A stretch of 64,000 bases of DNA from Psychrobacillus psychrodurans. Lineage in GTDB: Bacteria > Bacillota > Bacilli > Bacillales_A > Planococcaceae. The stretch is taken from assembly GCA_900114885.1 (NCBI GenBank), contig FOUN01000003.1, forward strand, positions 186,001-250,000, read 5' to 3'. The notes under the pieces were generated by a model that was not told where the DNA came from, did not search any database, and was given only the letters and a program-made list of their open reading frames with translations. A program made the position numbers and the translations under genes. How positions within the stretch are numbered: the stretch's first letter is position 1; every line of letters starts with the position of its first letter. Of the stretch, positions 34,579 through 43,253 are shown one piece after another.

Positions 34579-35355
34579 ATGAGAATTGCATGTGTCCAAT
34601 TAAATATAGCTTTTGGTAACCCAAAAGAAAATTTTAGAAAAGTAGAAGAAAAGATTCGGAAAGCAGCGATGTTAAATGCAGAAATCGTCGTACTGCCTGA
34701 AATGTGGAATACTGGTTATGACTTAACAAAACTTGATGTAACAGCTGATGTAAACGGAGAAGAAACTAGAAATCTCCTAACTCGGTTAGCTAGTGAGTTA
34801 CATATTCATATTATTGGAGGCTCCGTTTCAACCCAAAAAAACAACCATTTCTTTAATACGATGTACGTAGTAAATAATATTGGAGAGCTGATTGCTGAAT
34901 ATGATAAAGCGCATTTGTTTAAATTAATGGATGAGCATCTATACTTAGAGGCAGGAACAAGCAAAAATATCTTCACGCTGAATGATGTCGAAATGGGTGG
35001 CGTTATCTGTTATGATTTACGTTTTCCAGAGTGGTTCCGTGCCCATTCATTGGCAGGAGCGAAAATTATTTTTGTACCTGCTCAATGGCCGGCTACTAGA
35101 GTTGATCATTGGAAAATATTATTACAAGCTCGGGCGATTGAAAATCAATGTTTCATCGTTGCAGTAAACCGGGTCGGAGAAGATCCTAACAATTCATTTA
35201 ACGGAAATTCGATGGTAATCGCACCATGGGGCGAGGTTCTTTGGGTTGGAGCTGATGAAGAAACAATAGGTTTAGTAGATGTAAACATGGATGATGTGGA
35301 AGAAGTAAGAAAAAGGATTCCGGTTTTTAAAGACCGTAGAGTGGACCTATATTAA
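34579..35355 (+). CDS. mtnU: MtnU-type carbon-nitrogen hydrolase (nitrilase family, omega-amidase-like)
   Basis: A 258-residue nitrilase-superfamily protein with the catalytic triad Glu41 (VLPEMWNTGYD), Lys110 (YDKAHLFK) and Cys144 (GVICYDLRFPEW). MtnU sits beside MtnE in Bacillus and is thought to hydrolyse 2-oxo acid amides such as alpha-ketoglutaramate left by glutamine-dependent transamination. ATG 34579 follows AGGGGTG; the longer frame upstream overlaps mtnE and is rejected. Confidence 0.85.
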   Translation: MRIACVQLNIAFGNPKENFRKVEEKIRKAAMLNAEIVVLPEMWNTGYDLTKLDVTADVNGEETRNLLTRLASELHIHIIGGSVSTQKNNHFFNTMYVVNNIGELIAEYDKAHLFKLMDEHLYLEAGTSKNIFTLNDVEMGGVICYDLRFPEWFRAHSLAGAKIIFVPAQWPATRVDHWKILLQARAIENQCFIVAVNRVGEDPNNSFNGNSMVIAPWGEVLWVGADEETIGLVDVNMDDVEEVRKRIPVFKDRRVDLY

Positions 35356-35365
35356 AAGATATAGT

Positions 35366-35397
35366 GCTATCTGTATTGACGTACAGATAGCTTTTTT
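35366..35397 (+). terminator. Terminator after mtnU
   Basis: GCTATCTGT pairs with ACAGATAGC, followed by six T. Confidence 0.9.
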
Positions 35398-35424
35398 GTA
35401 TGGTTTTCTAAAGGGGGAATTAAA

Positions 35425-35904
35425 ATGGTAGAAATAATTCGCGCGATTCAAGATGAGTACCCGGAGGATTTTGCTTGGTGCTATGGTTGTGGGAGAATGA
35501 ACAAAGAAGGGCATCACTTTCGTACAGTATGGGATGGAGAGCAAACAGTAACTATTTATGAACCGAAGGAAGAGCATATAGCGATACCTGGTTTCGTATA
35601 TGGCGGGCTAATTGGGGCATTAGTCGACTGTCATGGTACAGGTTCTGCATCGCTTGCTCTACATCGAAAGAATGGATTTGAACCAGGTAGTGGAGAAACA
35701 CCACCTCGCTTTGTTACTGGTTCCTTGCATGTAGATTTCCTAAAACCAACTCCGCAGAAAATTGTTCTAAAAGCAATTGGCCAGGTAGAAGAAATTCATC
35801 CTAAAAAATTCAAAGTTACTACAGAAGTATTTGCAGGAGAAGTTCTCTGCGCTCGTGGTGAAGTGATCGCTGTTCTAATGCCTGCATCTTTTGGGAAACA
35901 ATAA
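35425..35904 (+). CDS. PaaI-type hotdog-fold thioesterase
   Basis: A 159-residue hotdog-fold protein with the PaaI pattern: N-terminal CYGCGRMNKEG, IPGFVYGGLIGALVDCHGTGSA with the acidic catalytic residue, and a central strand FVTGSLHVDFLKPTP. Such enzymes hydrolyse acyl-CoA thioesters. ATG 35425 follows AAAGGGGG. It is flanked by terminators, so it is monocistronic. The substrate is not predictable; the nearby CoA-transferase row is separate. Confidence 0.82.
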   Translation: MVEIIRAIQDEYPEDFAWCYGCGRMNKEGHHFRTVWDGEQTVTIYEPKEEHIAIPGFVYGGLIGALVDCHGTGSASLALHRKNGFEPGSGETPPRFVTGSLHVDFLKPTPQKIVLKAIGQVEEIHPKKFKVTTEVFAGEVLCARGEVIAVLMPASFGKQ

Positions 35905-35912
35905 ATTATATA

Positions 35913-35957
35913 GAACCTGCTAATAAACAAATTGTTTTTATTAGCAGGTTCTTTTTT
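35913..35957 (+). terminator. Terminator after the thioesterase
   Basis: A long inverted repeat, GAACCTGCTAATAA with TTATTAGCAGGTTC, followed by TTTTTTATTTT. Confidence 0.92.
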
Positions 35958-36169
35958 ATTTTGGCTATGTTAAAAAGAAAGTGTTGATTTTCCGTGAGGT
36001 GGTATTGAAATATTCACTTTAACAAGCACAGCAGATTAATTGAAGAAGAAAAGCTAGCCACTTATGTCGCATTACGGATTCTATAAAATATTTTTATTCT
36101 TGGAAGGAATTCATTTGTGGAATAGAGAATTATAAAGTGAATGACAATACTATAGTAGAGGTGAGTAAC

Positions 36170-36580
36170 ATGGGGGTTCAGGCTGATAAGATATTCGTAA
36201 ATTTAGCAGTAAAAGATTTAAATAAGTCTAAGGCGTTTTTCTCTAAATTGGGGTTTGAATTCAATGCTCAGTTTACCAATGAGCTTGCAGCAAGCATGAT
36301 TATTAATGATAATATATTTGCTATGTTGTTAGTTGAAGAACATTTTAAGACTTTTACGAAAAAAGAAATCTCCGATTCTACAACAAGTAACGAAGCAATA
36401 TTGGCATTATCTGTTGATAGTAAAGAAAAAGTCGTTGAGATTGTAAACAAGGCTTTAGAAGCAGGTGGAAAACCTTCAATGGAACCACAAGACCATGGTT
36501 TTATGTATGGGTGGAGTTTTGAGGATATTGACGGGCATCTTTGGGAGCTTTTTTTCATGGATGAAAGTTCAATGAATTAA
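36170..36580 (+). CDS. VOC-superfamily (glyoxalase/bleomycin-resistance fold) protein
   Basis: A 136-residue single VOC module pair: KIFVNLAVKDLNKSKAFF starts the first beta-alpha-beta-beta-beta unit, and EDIDGHLWELFF with the metal-type Glu ends the second. The family includes lyases, dioxygenases and binding proteins for antibiotics or toxins. I start at ATG 36170 with GAGGTGA upstream; the longer frame lacks a ribosome site. It is monocistronic with a terminator. Confidence 0.8.
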   Translation: MGVQADKIFVNLAVKDLNKSKAFFSKLGFEFNAQFTNELAASMIINDNIFAMLLVEEHFKTFTKKEISDSTTSNEAILALSVDSKEKVVEIVNKALEAGGKPSMEPQDHGFMYGWSFEDIDGHLWELFFMDESSMN

Positions 36581-36619
36581 TTTATCCTAAAGACAAAGTA
36601 ACTTACATTATACGATTGA

Positions 36620-36650
36620 GGAAGCTAGCACATGGTGTTAGCTTTTTTGT
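36620..36650 (+). terminator. Terminator after the VOC gene
   Basis: AAGCTAGCAC pairs with GTGTTAGCTT around ATG, followed by T residues. Confidence 0.85.
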
Positions 36651-36726
36651 CGTAAATTATGAAGTTCTTGAGGAACAGAGTTAAAATTAAAAAGCTTTCA
36701 ATATTATAAAATTACATAATAAAAAT

Positions 36727-36872
36727 GACTGGCGCCATAATCAGAGTAGGATTAATCACTCATGAGTGCTCTTCGTATAGAGTGCGCCAGTCTGTGATGT
36801 GCCGTGATCGTTGGAGTTAGACTAACAATGGGCTTAACGGTACCATAGTTGATCGGCCATCCTATTGTTTAT
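36727..36872. ncRNA. GC-rich, highly structured non-coding segment (candidate RNA or element remnant)
   Basis: About 145 bases stand out from AT-rich flanks. GACTGGCGC (36727-36735) pairs perfectly with GCGCCAGTC (36784-36792) and encloses a TAATC/GATTA stem (38-42 with 50-54) and the palindrome CACTCATGAGTG (36757-36768). A second domain pairs AACAATGGG (36824-36832) with CCTATTGTT (36861-36869). There is no convincing open frame. It could be a regulatory RNA, a riboswitch-like leader for the membrane gene at 37051, or a remnant of a transposon non-coding end. I do not recognise the family. The rest of 36651-37050 shows nothing else. Confidence 0.4.
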
Positions 36873-37050
36873 TTAAAGTTGAATTATTTAAATGGGGCAC
36901 GTAATTTACTGATAATCACTTCATTATGAAATTGAAATAAATAGTTCGAAATTAAGTACGTTTCATTTGATTTTCTATTTATTATCAAGCTAATCCTTAA
37001 GATTAAAACACTCAAAATTTGGGAATGAAAGGAATAGGAGGTTGATTTTA

Positions 37051-37719
37051 ATGGATACATTATTATATTTTCTTTATGTAGTTTTATATACTGCGCTATT
37101 AATTTGGGGGTTATATGGCATAAGAAAGCAGGATTTAGCAAAATGGACAAGTGTCATCTATTTAGTGATCCTACCATTGATCTATGATAACGCAATACTT
37201 GCTACAGGTAATTGGATTGGAGAAGGGGAGTTATTGGAAAGCTTAAACTTTTCTCGTTTTTGCTTACATGCTTTAATCACACCATTACTTGTTATGTATT
37301 CTTTAGGGACATTGCAGGAAAGTGGTATCAAATGGGCAAAGAAAAAGTGGTTATTTATTTCAGGTATTATATATACGATTGGTTTAATGATATTAGAATT
37401 TTCTAAAGAGGTTGTTGGATTAGACATTGAAGTAGTGAAAGAATACGGGGTTATAAGCTATTCAAATGTTAAAGAATCAACTGGTCCCCCTGTAATGGTG
37501 TTATTAGTTACTATCATTCTCATTGTAGCAAGTGCAATCTTGTGGAAAAAAACCAAATGGCCAGTTTTCTTTATAGGTGCCGTAGTTATGACTTTTGGAA
37601 GTGCAATACCTATAAATGTAGAAAGTGGAGCAGTGACGAACGCATTTGAATTATTTTTGATATTTACTTTGATATGGACTAAGAGACGTCTTATAACAAA
37701 TGAGCTAAATGTTAGATAG
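37051..37719 (+). CDS. Multi-pass membrane protein of unknown function
   Basis: A 222-residue protein with about seven predicted membrane helices, beginning with MDTLLYFLYVVLYT. There is no signal lipobox and no motif I recognise. An acidic loop (residues about 120-140) between helices 4 and 5 may face outward. ATG 37051 follows GGAGGTTGA. It is downstream of the structured segment at 36727-36872. It converges on the MFS gene, sharing a hairpin. No function is proposed. Confidence 0.65.
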   Translation: MDTLLYFLYVVLYTALLIWGLYGIRKQDLAKWTSVIYLVILPLIYDNAILATGNWIGEGELLESLNFSRFCLHALITPLLVMYSLGTLQESGIKWAKKKWLFISGIIYTIGLMILEFSKEVVGLDIEVVKEYGVISYSNVKESTGPPVMVLLVTIILIVASAILWKKTKWPVFFIGAVVMTFGSAIPINVESGAVTNAFELFLIFTLIWTKRRLITNELNVR

Positions 37720-37730
37720 TTTCAATATAA

Positions 37731-37757
37731 AAGACATACTAAATTTTAGTATGTCTT
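37731..37757. terminator. Bidirectional hairpin between converging genes
   Basis: AAGACATACTAAA pairs with TTTAGTATGTCTT; on the minus strand a T-rich tract follows, on the plus strand six A. It fits best the MFS gene on the minus strand. Confidence 0.7.
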
Positions 37758-37764
37758 AAAAAAT

Positions 37765-39042
37765 TCATGCTTTTACAATTTGATCGACAGGAACTGCTTC
37801 TTTCGGTTCTGGAACTTTTGTTAAAATTATAAATCCGATGATGAACAAGATTACTAGACTAAATACCCCATATGCTGAGTTCCCGGTTAACTGGGCAGTG
37901 ATTCCTACTAGTAATGGTCCAATGATAGAGGCAAACTTTCCGAAAATATTATAAAATCCAAAAAACTCGTTTGAATTCTCTTTTGGAACTAATTTACCAA
38001 AGTAGGATCTACTTAGCGCTTGAATACCGCCTTGAGAAGTTGCTACGAGCATTGCTAAAATCCAGAAATCTACAATAGTATCTAAGAAAAATGCATATGT
38101 ACATATAATTATATAAACTATTATTCCAACATAAAGCATTTTCTTTTCAGAAAATTTAGTAGCTAATTTTCCATATAGTATAGCAAATGGTGCAGCAACA
38201 ACTTGTGTGGCAAATAAAACTATAAGCAAACTGGTAGATTCCAAACCTAAATCAGAACCATATGCTGTAGACATGGAGATGATAGTACCTACGCCATCAA
38301 TATAAAAAAAGTAAGCAAGTAAAAACAAAAAAAGAGCCCGGTATTGACGTATTTCTTTAAAGGTATTTCCTAATCGTTTGAAACTTTCTAAGATGATATT
38401 TCCTTCTTTTTCGACAAAGTGAATTTGTTTCACGTTTTTGAACATCGGAATAGAGAATATTACCCACCAAGCTGCTGTTATAACGAATGCTAGTCGGCTA
38501 GCATTCGTTGTTGAAATAGGAATAATTTCCTTTCCGGCTAGCAAAATAATAATGATACTAAGTAAAAAGGGAATAGTGGACCCTATATAGCCAAAACTAT
38601 ATCCACGTGAAGATACTTTATGCATACGTTCATTATTAGTTACATCTACGATAAAGCCATCGTAGAAGACATTCGCTCCTGTTGCACCAAGTGCTGCAAG
38701 TGTATAAAAGATTAATAATAATAGCCAATTATCAAAAGGTACGAATGCTAGCATTGTAGTAAACGTAACACCTAATACAAAGAAAAAAGTAAAAAACTTT
38801 TTTTTCATCCCACGATAGTCTGCGATTGTTCCTAAAATTGGGCCTATCATGGCTAATATAAAAGTGAAAATTGCAATCGTATATCCAAGGTAAGCTGTGG
38901 AATCTGCTGCATTTACCCCGCCTGCTGTAGCAGATTCTTTATAAAAGATAGGGAAAACAGCTGTAGTAATGATGATTGAATAGGCGGAAGAGCCCCAATC
39001 ATAAAGAGACCAACTATTCTCTTCTTTTGTGAATTTTTTCAA
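37765..39042 (-). CDS. MFS transporter of the UMF1/Atg22-like family
   Basis: A roughly 425-residue protein with 12 membrane helices and the UMF1 N-terminal signature SWSLYDWGSSAYS; LVPKENSNEFFGFYN is also typical. Bacterial UMF1 proteins resemble the yeast vacuolar amino-acid effluxer Atg22; their substrates are mostly unknown. Start choice: GGAGGG (39052-39057) touches the ATG at 39051 but is nine bases from a TTG at 39042, which I prefer; the ATG at 39063 has no ribosome site. Monocistronic. Confidence 0.82.
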   Translation of the reverse strand: MKKFTKEENSWSLYDWGSSAYSIIITTAVFPIFYKESATAGGVNAADSTAYLGYTIAIFTFILAMIGPILGTIADYRGMKKKFFTFFFVLGVTFTTMLAFVPFDNWLLLLIFYTLAALGATGANVFYDGFIVDVTNNERMHKVSSRGYSFGYIGSTIPFLLSIIIILLAGKEIIPISTTNASRLAFVITAAWWVIFSIPMFKNVKQIHFVEKEGNIILESFKRLGNTFKEIRQYRALFLFLLAYFFYIDGVGTIISMSTAYGSDLGLESTSLLIVLFATQVVAAPFAILYGKLATKFSEKKMLYVGIIVYIIICTYAFFLDTIVDFWILAMLVATSQGGIQALSRSYFGKLVPKENSNEFFGFYNIFGKFASIIGPLLVGITAQLTGNSAYGVFSLVILFIIGFIILTKVPEPKEAVPVDQIVKA

Positions 39043-39248
39043 TATATTCATCCCTCCAATCATTGTTATAAATTATTGTACATCAAACAAAACAGGCTTA
39101 GTAGAATAATTCAGAAAAATAACCTAAATTTTACAAAGAAAGTTAAAAATAATTACATGAACATTGTCACCTTCCAATCAAAATTTACATACTTTTAACA
39201 TTCGACGGGTGAAATTAGGAATAAACTATATTTGGAGGAGTAGAAAAT

Positions 39249-40802
39249 ATGGAAACTAAAAATGAGCAGAAAGCAATAATAGACATTGGGTCCAATTCCA
39301 TCCGCTTAGTGGTATTTAGCTATACTAGAGACAAGGGTTTAATAGAGCAACTTAATATTAAAACTGTAGCACGATTAAGTATGCATATTGATGAAGAAGG
39401 AAACCTAAGTTCTGAAGGTATACATATTTTAATCGAAAATTTATTGAAATTTAAGGACATATTAAACGATATCTCTGTGACGAACGTGTTTGCAGCTGCT
39501 ACAGCTGCTATTAGAGAAGCAAACAATTGTGAAATGGTCTTACTTAAGGCCCAGAAACAGACGGGGATTCAAATTTCTTTATTATCTGGAGAACAGGAAG
39601 CTTATTTTGGTTATTTAGCTGTTATTCATTCAACTAATATAACTACAGGTGTAACGATAGATATGGGTGGAGGAAGTACGGAAGTTACATATTTTGAAAA
39701 CAAAAAGATAAAATTTTCACACAGTTTTCCTTTCGGAGCTGTCTCTTTAAAAAAGAAATTTATACAGGGTAGTTCAATTACATTGGAAGAAAAGGAAAAT
39801 CTTATTGCTTATGTGTGGGAACAATTTCAAGGATTACCTTGGTTACATAACTTACAAGCACCTGTGGTTGCTATCGGCGGTAGTGCACGAAATTTAGCGC
39901 AGGTGGATCAGCAACGCAAGAACTTTGCACTACATGGGATACATCAATATGAGTTAAGTGCATCGGATTTACAGGAGATTAGCTATGAATTTGCTCAATT
40001 TCCCTTCGAACGTTTCAAGAAATTAGACGGTCTTTCCTCAGATCGAGCGGATATTATTGTGCCTGCACTAGAAACCTTTCGGATATTTATGGAGGTAGTA
40101 AAAAGTTCAGCTTTTATTTATAGCAAAAAGGGTTTACGGGAAGGAATTATTTTAGCTCATCTTATCGATCAATCTCCTGATGATTTTAAAGTAAATGATG
40201 TGACTAAGAACGCTATCCGTCATGTGTTAGGAAAGTTTAATATGAATGAAAATGAATCACTTCATTTGTTTGGAATATTTTCTTCTATATATGATAAATT
40301 CATGCAGTGGGGTTATATAGCACCACTTGACAATAAGAAGTTACATCTCCATGCATTCCAACTATTTCATATTGGTAAGGAAATTGAGCAAGATGCGTAT
40401 AGTCAGCAAACTTTTCATATTATAACCAACTTAACAATAGATGGTATATCTAATGAAGATCGTTTAAAAATTGCCTTAATTGCCTCATATAAAAATAAGG
40501 GTACATTTAAACAATATATTGAACCCTATCAACATATTATTAGTACTATGGAAAGTAAAAAGCTTCGAGATGTTGGAGCATTAATTCGCTTTATAAAAGG
40601 AATAAATGTACTAGGAAGATCTCCTATAAAAGATGTATTCCTCACAAAAACTGCTGCAAATACTATCGAATTTAAATTTTTAGTTTCTGAAAAATACATG
40701 TTAGAACAATACCAAGCGGAAAAATTAAAAAGACATCTTGAAAAAATAGTTGATATGGAAGTTAAGTTGAAGTTTGTAGACATGGAGGAAATTCAGGAAT
40801 GA
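39249..40802 (+). CDS. ppx: Ppx/GppA-family exopolyphosphatase
   Basis: A 517-residue protein of the ASKHA fold: IDIGSNSIRLVVF at residues 13-25, an AAATAAIREA segment, DMGGGSTEVTYF and the phosphate loops that follow, then a C-terminal HD-like helical domain (about 310-517). It removes terminal phosphate from polyphosphate or hydrolyses pppGpp. The stop overlaps the ppk ATG (ATGA), so both enzymes of polyphosphate turnover are co-translated. ATG 39249 follows GGAGGAG. Confidence 0.93.
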   Translation: METKNEQKAIIDIGSNSIRLVVFSYTRDKGLIEQLNIKTVARLSMHIDEEGNLSSEGIHILIENLLKFKDILNDISVTNVFAAATAAIREANNCEMVLLKAQKQTGIQISLLSGEQEAYFGYLAVIHSTNITTGVTIDMGGGSTEVTYFENKKIKFSHSFPFGAVSLKKKFIQGSSITLEEKENLIAYVWEQFQGLPWLHNLQAPVVAIGGSARNLAQVDQQRKNFALHGIHQYELSASDLQEISYEFAQFPFERFKKLDGLSSDRADIIVPALETFRIFMEVVKSSAFIYSKKGLREGIILAHLIDQSPDDFKVNDVTKNAIRHVLGKFNMNENESLHLFGIFSSIYDKFMQWGYIAPLDNKKLHLHAFQLFHIGKEIEQDAYSQQTFHIITNLTIDGISNEDRLKIALIASYKNKGTFKQYIEPYQHIISTMESKKLRDVGALIRFIKGINVLGRSPIKDVFLTKTAANTIEFKFLVSEKYMLEQYQAEKLKRHLEKIVDMEVKLKFVDMEEIQE

Positions 40803-42901
40803 ATGACGGAGCGGTACAAAAACATCCTTTTAACAACTATGCCTATTATAATAATAGAGAAATAAGCTGGCTCGCATTTAATGAGCGAGTACTAGAGGAA
40901 GCTGAAGATGAAACGAATCCCCTGTTGGAACGATTGAAATTTTTAGCTATTTTTAGTTCCAATTTAGATGAGTTTTTTATGGTACGTGTAGCAGGTTTAC
41001 AGGATCAGGTTAGAGCTGGATTCAATAAACCTGAAAATAAAGCAGGATTAACACCAAAAGAGCAGTTAAATCAAATAGCTTTAATTACGAAAGAATTAGT
41101 AAGCAGACAAATGAAAATTTATAAAGAGCTGATTGAAAAACAACTTCCTATGCATGGTATTTCTTTAGTAAAGTATGCTGATTTATCAATTCCTCAAAAA
41201 CAGGAATTGCAGAAGCTGTTTGAGGAAGAAATTTTTCCCGTTTTAACACCAATTGCAGTTGATACATATCGACCATTTCCAATTTTATTAAGTAAAACAA
41301 TGAATATTTTAGTAATGATAGAAGACAGCCAAGATGCAAACACCGAACAAAATAAGATTGCTATAGTTCAGGTGCCGTCGGTTTTAAAACGGTTTATCCA
41401 AGTTTCGACAGAGGATGGTTCGTTCGTAGCTGTTCTTTTGGAGGATGTCATCGTTGAACATATTTCCAATCTATTTCACGGGTATCATGTAAAACATGCA
41501 AACCCCTTCAGAATTACCCGTAATGCCGATTTAACAATTCATGAAGAGGGAGCTCGAGATTTACTAATTGAAATTGAAAAAGAGTTGAAAAAGCGTAAGT
41601 GGGGAGCGGTAAGCAGATTAGAAGTAAAAGTAAGTGAAATCAAACCGAAACTGTTAAACTTTTTACTGGATGAGTTAGAAATTATGCCAGAAGATGTTTA
41701 TAAATTAGATGGTCCCTTAGATGTGACTTTCCTATTTTCCTTTATTAAATCTTTTGAAGGAAAGTATATAAATTTATTCTATGAACCTTTTATACCGCAA
41801 CCTCCATTAGATATATCAAGTGATGAGGAAATTTTTGCGAAAGTTCAAAAGCAAGATTTGTTTTTTCATCATCCTTATGAATCCTTTCAACCAATAATAG
41901 ATTTTATCGAAAAAGCAGCTGAAGACCCATCTGTTTTGGCTATTAAGCAAACCTTGTACCGAGTTAGTGGGAATTCTCCTGTTATACTAGCTTTAAAGCG
42001 TGCTGCTGAGAATGGAAAACAGGTAACCGTTTTGGTTGAGTTAAAAGCTCGTTTTGATGAGGAAAATAACGTGCAGTGGGCAAAAGAGTTAGAGAAAGCT
42101 GGCTGTCTTGTAATTTACGGGATGCATAATTTAAAAACTCATTCCAAAATAACATTAGTTGTTCGAAGAAGGAATAACAGAATCGAACAATATGTCCATC
42201 TTGGGACAGGAAATTATAATGATCAAACTGCGAGAACGTATACTGATATGGGAATTATTACGGCAGATAAAAATATTGGTTCAGATGCAACGCAATTTTT
42301 TAATTTTCTTAGCGGATATACGGATAAACCAAATTATGATAAATTAGTCGTTTCGCCATATGATATACGAGATAAATTTATTAGTTTGATAGATGAAGAA
42401 ATTGAGTGCCATCAGGCATTTCATAACGGTCATATTAAACTAAAGATGAATTCTCTTACAGATAAAGATTTGATATTGAAGCTTTACGAAGCTTCATCTG
42501 TAGGAGTAAAAGTGGATCTAATAGTAAGGGGGACATGTTGCTTACTACCTAAAATCCCAGGAGTAAGTGAAAATATAACAGTATCGAGTATTGTCGGTAG
42601 GTTTTTAGAGCACTCTAGAATTTATTGGTTCCATCGAAATGGTGATTCTAAATTATACCTTTCCTCAGCGGATATGATGACTCGAAATATGGTGAAACGT
42701 GTAGAGATATTATTTCCTGTTTTATCTCCTCCTATAAAAAAGAGAGTGATGGAAATTCTAGATTTAGAATTGCGAGATACTGTTAAAGCCAGATTCCAAG
42801 ATCAAAGTGGCAAATATCATTATAAAGACAAAACTAAATGCAAATTAGATAGTCAGCAAATTTTGTTAGAAAGGTCACTAAAGTATATACCAGAAGAATA
42901 G
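40799..42901 (+). CDS. ppk: Ppk1, polyphosphate kinase
   Basis: A 700-residue kinase of the phospholipase-D-like fold, with the N-terminal REISWLAFNERVLEEA, the catalytic histidine segment KTHSKITLVVRR around residue 445, HLGTGNYNDQTA and the second histidine motif LEHSRIYWFH. It makes polyphosphate from ATP reversibly. It overlaps ppx, so synthesis and breakdown enzymes share one transcript. Length is normal for the family. Confidence 0.96.
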   Translation: MNDGAVQKHPFNNYAYYNNREISWLAFNERVLEEAEDETNPLLERLKFLAIFSSNLDEFFMVRVAGLQDQVRAGFNKPENKAGLTPKEQLNQIALITKELVSRQMKIYKELIEKQLPMHGISLVKYADLSIPQKQELQKLFEEEIFPVLTPIAVDTYRPFPILLSKTMNILVMIEDSQDANTEQNKIAIVQVPSVLKRFIQVSTEDGSFVAVLLEDVIVEHISNLFHGYHVKHANPFRITRNADLTIHEEGARDLLIEIEKELKKRKWGAVSRLEVKVSEIKPKLLNFLLDELEIMPEDVYKLDGPLDVTFLFSFIKSFEGKYINLFYEPFIPQPPLDISSDEEIFAKVQKQDLFFHHPYESFQPIIDFIEKAAEDPSVLAIKQTLYRVSGNSPVILALKRAAENGKQVTVLVELKARFDEENNVQWAKELEKAGCLVIYGMHNLKTHSKITLVVRRRNNRIEQYVHLGTGNYNDQTARTYTDMGIITADKNIGSDATQFFNFLSGYTDKPNYDKLVVSPYDIRDKFISLIDEEIECHQAFHNGHIKLKMNSLTDKDLILKLYEASSVGVKVDLIVRGTCCLLPKIPGVSENITVSSIVGRFLEHSRIYWFHRNGDSKLYLSSADMMTRNMVKRVEILFPVLSPPIKKRVMEILDLELRDTVKARFQDQSGKYHYKDKTKCKLDSQQILLERSLKYIPEE

Positions 42902-42903
42902 GT

Positions 42904-42936
42904 AAAGGAGCTGAATCCATTGGTTTCAGCTCCTTT
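42904..42936 (+). terminator. Terminator after ppk
   Basis: A perfect 12-bp stem (AAAGGAGCTGAA with TTCAGCTCCTTT) followed by ATTTTG. Could also act on the minus-strand gene converging at 42962. Confidence 0.85.
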
Positions 42937-42961
42937 ATTTTGAAAGAAATATTAGTATTTA

Positions 42962-43240
42962 TTAATGTAAATTACTTTTTTCCACTTCTGAAACTACAAA
43001 AGCAAGATCGTCATTTCCAAATAATTGAAGTACATATAAAACGGTCCCTATGTCGATTAAGGTAGAATTTTTCTCTGTGCTGTCCATTAGTTCTAAAATA
43101 ACCTCATTTGAAGCTTGGTTAGGGTATGCTCTACTATAAAGATCTACGGGATTAATATCATGATTAACACACCATTGTACATAGATTTGTATCATCATAT
43201 TTTCATCTGCTTCATATTGTTCAATTACTTTATTTTTCAT
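42962..43240 (-). CDS. Small conserved Bacillales-type protein, function unknown
   Basis: A 92-residue acidic soluble protein with one CVNHDINPVDLYSRAYP segment and a C-terminal VLQLFGNDDLAFVV. I recall similar short proteins in Bacillus but cannot name the family. The ATG follows GGGAGG. It lies 13 bases after the TetR gene in the same direction, so the two are probably co-transcribed. Function unknown. Confidence 0.65.
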   Translation of the reverse strand: MKNKVIEQYEADENMMIQIYVQWCVNHDINPVDLYSRAYPNQASNEVILELMDSTEKNSTLIDIGTVLYVLQLFGNDDLAFVVSEVEKSNLH

Positions 43241-43253
43241 TTTATACCTCCCG

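Noticed and set aside
36050-36095. GCTAGCC ... GTCGCATTACGGATT segment resembling part of the AGCGCC/GGCGCT repeat
   Set aside because: Only about 35 bases resemble the repeat at 17.8 kb and both ends are missing, so I do not call it a copy.
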